Source: Acetobacteraceae bacterium (GTDB lineage: Bacteria; Pseudomonadota; Alphaproteobacteria; Acetobacterales; Acetobacteraceae). From it: 48,809 nt of DNA. Positions 47,152 to 48,809 of the stretch are shown piece by piece (position 1 is the stretch's first letter; every line of letters begins with the position of its first letter). The position numbers and the translations under genes are program-made. The stretch lies in NCBI GenBank assembly GCA_027326105.1, contig DAHWFB010000111.1, positions 1 through 48,809 on the forward strand. The letters run 5' to 3'. The notes beneath the pieces were generated by a model. It was not told where the DNA came from. It worked only from the letters and a program-made list of their open reading frames with translations, and made no database searches.

Positions 47152-48027
47152 TCAGCGCGGAAGCCCGGCGGCGCGGTCGATCACCACCTTGATCGCGGCC
47201 GCCGCCTGCTCGGCCGCGACGACCGCCACGTCGCCCCAGAAGCGATCGACGGTGCCGGGCGGAAGATCGTGCAATTGCACCACCTTGCCTTGCAGGTGGC
47301 CGGCCGCGTCGAGGACCGTCCAGGCGATCTCCACGCGCTCCTGCCCGGCCGGGGCGGGGCCGAAGCGAACGGTTCCTTTTACCGTGAAATCAGCATTCTT
47401 GGAGGAGTTCTGAACGTTCTCCCCCAGCCTCGGCAGGTCGGCGCGCATTTCCCGCGTCAGCGCCGCGTCGCCGTCGCCCGGGGCGCCGGTGACGGCCGCG
47501 ACGACGATGCGGGCGGGCCGGTTGACGAGGCTCTGCGGGTTGCTCTCCTCCTCGGCGAGGCGGATCCGGCGCAGCAGGGCGGTGAGCGCGGGCGCGGTCG
47601 CCGCCGCCTCGGCTGCGAACGCGCCCGGCTCCGCTCCGGTCCAGGCGGCGGCGGAAATCGCCGGGCCGTCGATCCCCCCCTGCGGCTTGCCGGCGGGATC
47701 GACCACGGTGAAGTGGGGAATGAGGTGGGCGTCGCCCCAATGGGGGGTGAAATCGAGCCGCCAGTCGCCGCGCGCCGGCGCCGCGGCCACCGCGGGGACC
47801 CCGGTGCCGACCAGGGCCTTGGCGAGCGCGGCCGAAAACGCCGCCTCGGCGGCGGGCGAAAGGCCGGAACTGTCGGGCAGCGGCGGCACCGCGAGCCGGG
47901 CCGGCGGCGGGCGTTCCAGCTTGCGCCCGACGGCGCCGACATGGCCCTCGAACGGCCGGGGCAGCCTGCCGCACCCGGCGAGCCCCGCCACCACCAGCAG
48001 CGCGGGCAGGGCGCGCCGCGCGTTCAC
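47152..48027 (-). CDS. hypothetical lipoprotein (GTG start)
   Basis: VNARRALPALLVVAGLAGCGRLPRPFEGHVG lipobox; overlaps pgeF stop. Confidence 0.8.
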   Translation of the reverse strand: MNARRALPALLVVAGLAGCGRLPRPFEGHVGAVGRKLERPPPARLAVPPLPDSSGLSPAAEAAFSAALAKALVGTGVPAVAAAPARGDWRLDFTPHWGDAHLIPHFTVVDPAGKPQGGIDGPAISAAAWTGAEPGAFAAEAAATAPALTALLRRIRLAEEESNPQSLVNRPARIVVAAVTGAPGDGDAALTREMRADLPRLGENVQNSSKNADFTVKGTVRFGPAPAGQERVEIAWTVLDAAGHLQGKVVQLHDLPPGTVDRFWGDVAVVAAEQAAAAIKVVIDRAAGLPR

Positions 48028-48785
48028 GGCAGCCGGACCACGGAAAGTTGATGCCCGATCGGCCCGCCGCCGGCCAGCGTGCGGCGGCGGTGGCTGAAGA
48101 AGCGGGTCTCGAGGGCGGCGGTATCGGCGGGCAGCACCGCGACCCGCCGTACCCCCGCCGCCGCCAGGCGGGCGGCGCAGTAGAAGCCGAGGTCGAACTG
48201 CCAGCGCCCGCTCCGGCCGGGGTTGAGGAAGCGCGCGAGCGCCGGGGTGGCGGCGACGACCGCTTCGTGCACCTCCGGCCCGACCTCGTAGGAATCGGCC
48301 CCGATGCAGGGGCCGACGGCGGCGGCGATCCCGGCGCGGGTCGCGCCGAGCGCCTCCATCGCGGCCAGTGTCGCCTCCAGCACGCCGCCGACCGCGCCGC
48401 GCCAGCCGGCGTGCGCGGCCCCCACCACCCCGGCGGCGAGATCGGCGAACAGCACCGGCGCGCAATCGGCGGTGACGATGCCGAGGCCGATCCCCGGCCG
48501 ATCGGTCACCATCGCGTCCGCCGCCGGCCCGGCGCCCGCCGGCCACGGCGCCCGCACGGTGACGACCGCGATGCCATGGACCTGGGTGAGCCCGACCAGC
48601 GCCTCCGGGGCCAGCGCCAGCGCGCCCGCCGCCCGGGCGCGGTTTTCCGCCACCGCCGCCGGATCGTCCGCCCCGGAGAGCGAACAATTGAGGCTGGCGT
48701 AGGGGCCGCGCGAGACCCCGCCTTCGCGGGTGAAGAACCCGTGCGGGGCGGCGAGCGCGGCGGCGGCGAGCGGGCGCGGGGTCAT
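48024..48785 (-). CDS. pgeF: YfiH/PgeF family (polyphenol oxidase/laccase domain) protein
   Basis: HGFFTREGGVSRGPYASLNCSLSGADD; LTQVHG; TADCAPVLFAD; VGAAHAGWRGAVGGVL; AAVGPCIGADSYEVG. Confidence 0.95.
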   Translation of the reverse strand: MTPRPLAAAALAAPHGFFTREGGVSRGPYASLNCSLSGADDPAAVAENRARAAGALALAPEALVGLTQVHGIAVVTVRAPWPAGAGPAADAMVTDRPGIGLGIVTADCAPVLFADLAAGVVGAAHAGWRGAVGGVLEATLAAMEALGATRAGIAAAVGPCIGADSYEVGPEVHEAVVAATPALARFLNPGRSGRWQFDLGFYCAARLAAAGVRRVAVLPADTAALETRFFSHRRRTLAGGGPIGHQLSVVRLP

Positions 48786-48809
48786 GGGGTGAATCCCGGC
48801 GGTTCGGGG

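Noticed and set aside
47050-48051. 333-aa plus-strand ORF starting MSMNPHTLNPHALSCGTRNCVAQNCVAR
   Set aside because: Repeats are intriguing but the rest is antisense to a lipoprotein with a clear signal peptide

Overview
The window is a high-GC chromosomal segment, most likely from an alphaproteobacterium of the Acetobacteraceae/Rhodospirillales type (inferred from gene content and codon bias; not verified). It is mostly housekeeping and regulatory DNA. I could support about 48 protein-coding genes, one tRNA-Val(GAC), one candidate small RNA with its own promoter and intrinsic terminator, and several palindromes and short tandem repeats. I saw no CRISPR array, transposase, prophage or recognisable defence island.

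Recognisable blocks are: rplM-rpsI; a sugar-related group (mutarotase, SDR, Tat-type sugar-binding protein); an RND efflux pair; pstB-phoU-phoB; COQ9-def-rpsU-ubiH; glnK-amtB; ftsK; an ATP-grasp/DedA pair; an EmrAB-NodT operon with a divergent TetR; and a bactofilin.

The most interesting signals are:
(1) A plus-strand sRNA candidate at about 10065-10149, between two minus-strand genes. It has a sigma70-like promoter, a 5' hairpin, an exposed UUUCCUCCCU motif and a strong terminator, and resembles the alphaproteobacterial suhB/MmgR (alpha-r8) family. A related 14-mer lies 1.2 kb upstream.
(2) A signalling cluster at 41019-45404. It holds an ECF sigma factor, an anti-sigma-like protein whose C-terminus carries a surface-antigen-like (RT0821/Lpp0805-type) motif, a neighbouring lipoprotein with the same motif but no normal start codon, a small Cys-containing ORF, a Ser/Thr kinase with a duplicated C-terminal 'GPIAxxLVR' domain, and a membrane HAMP sensor with a c-type haem CxxCH motif.
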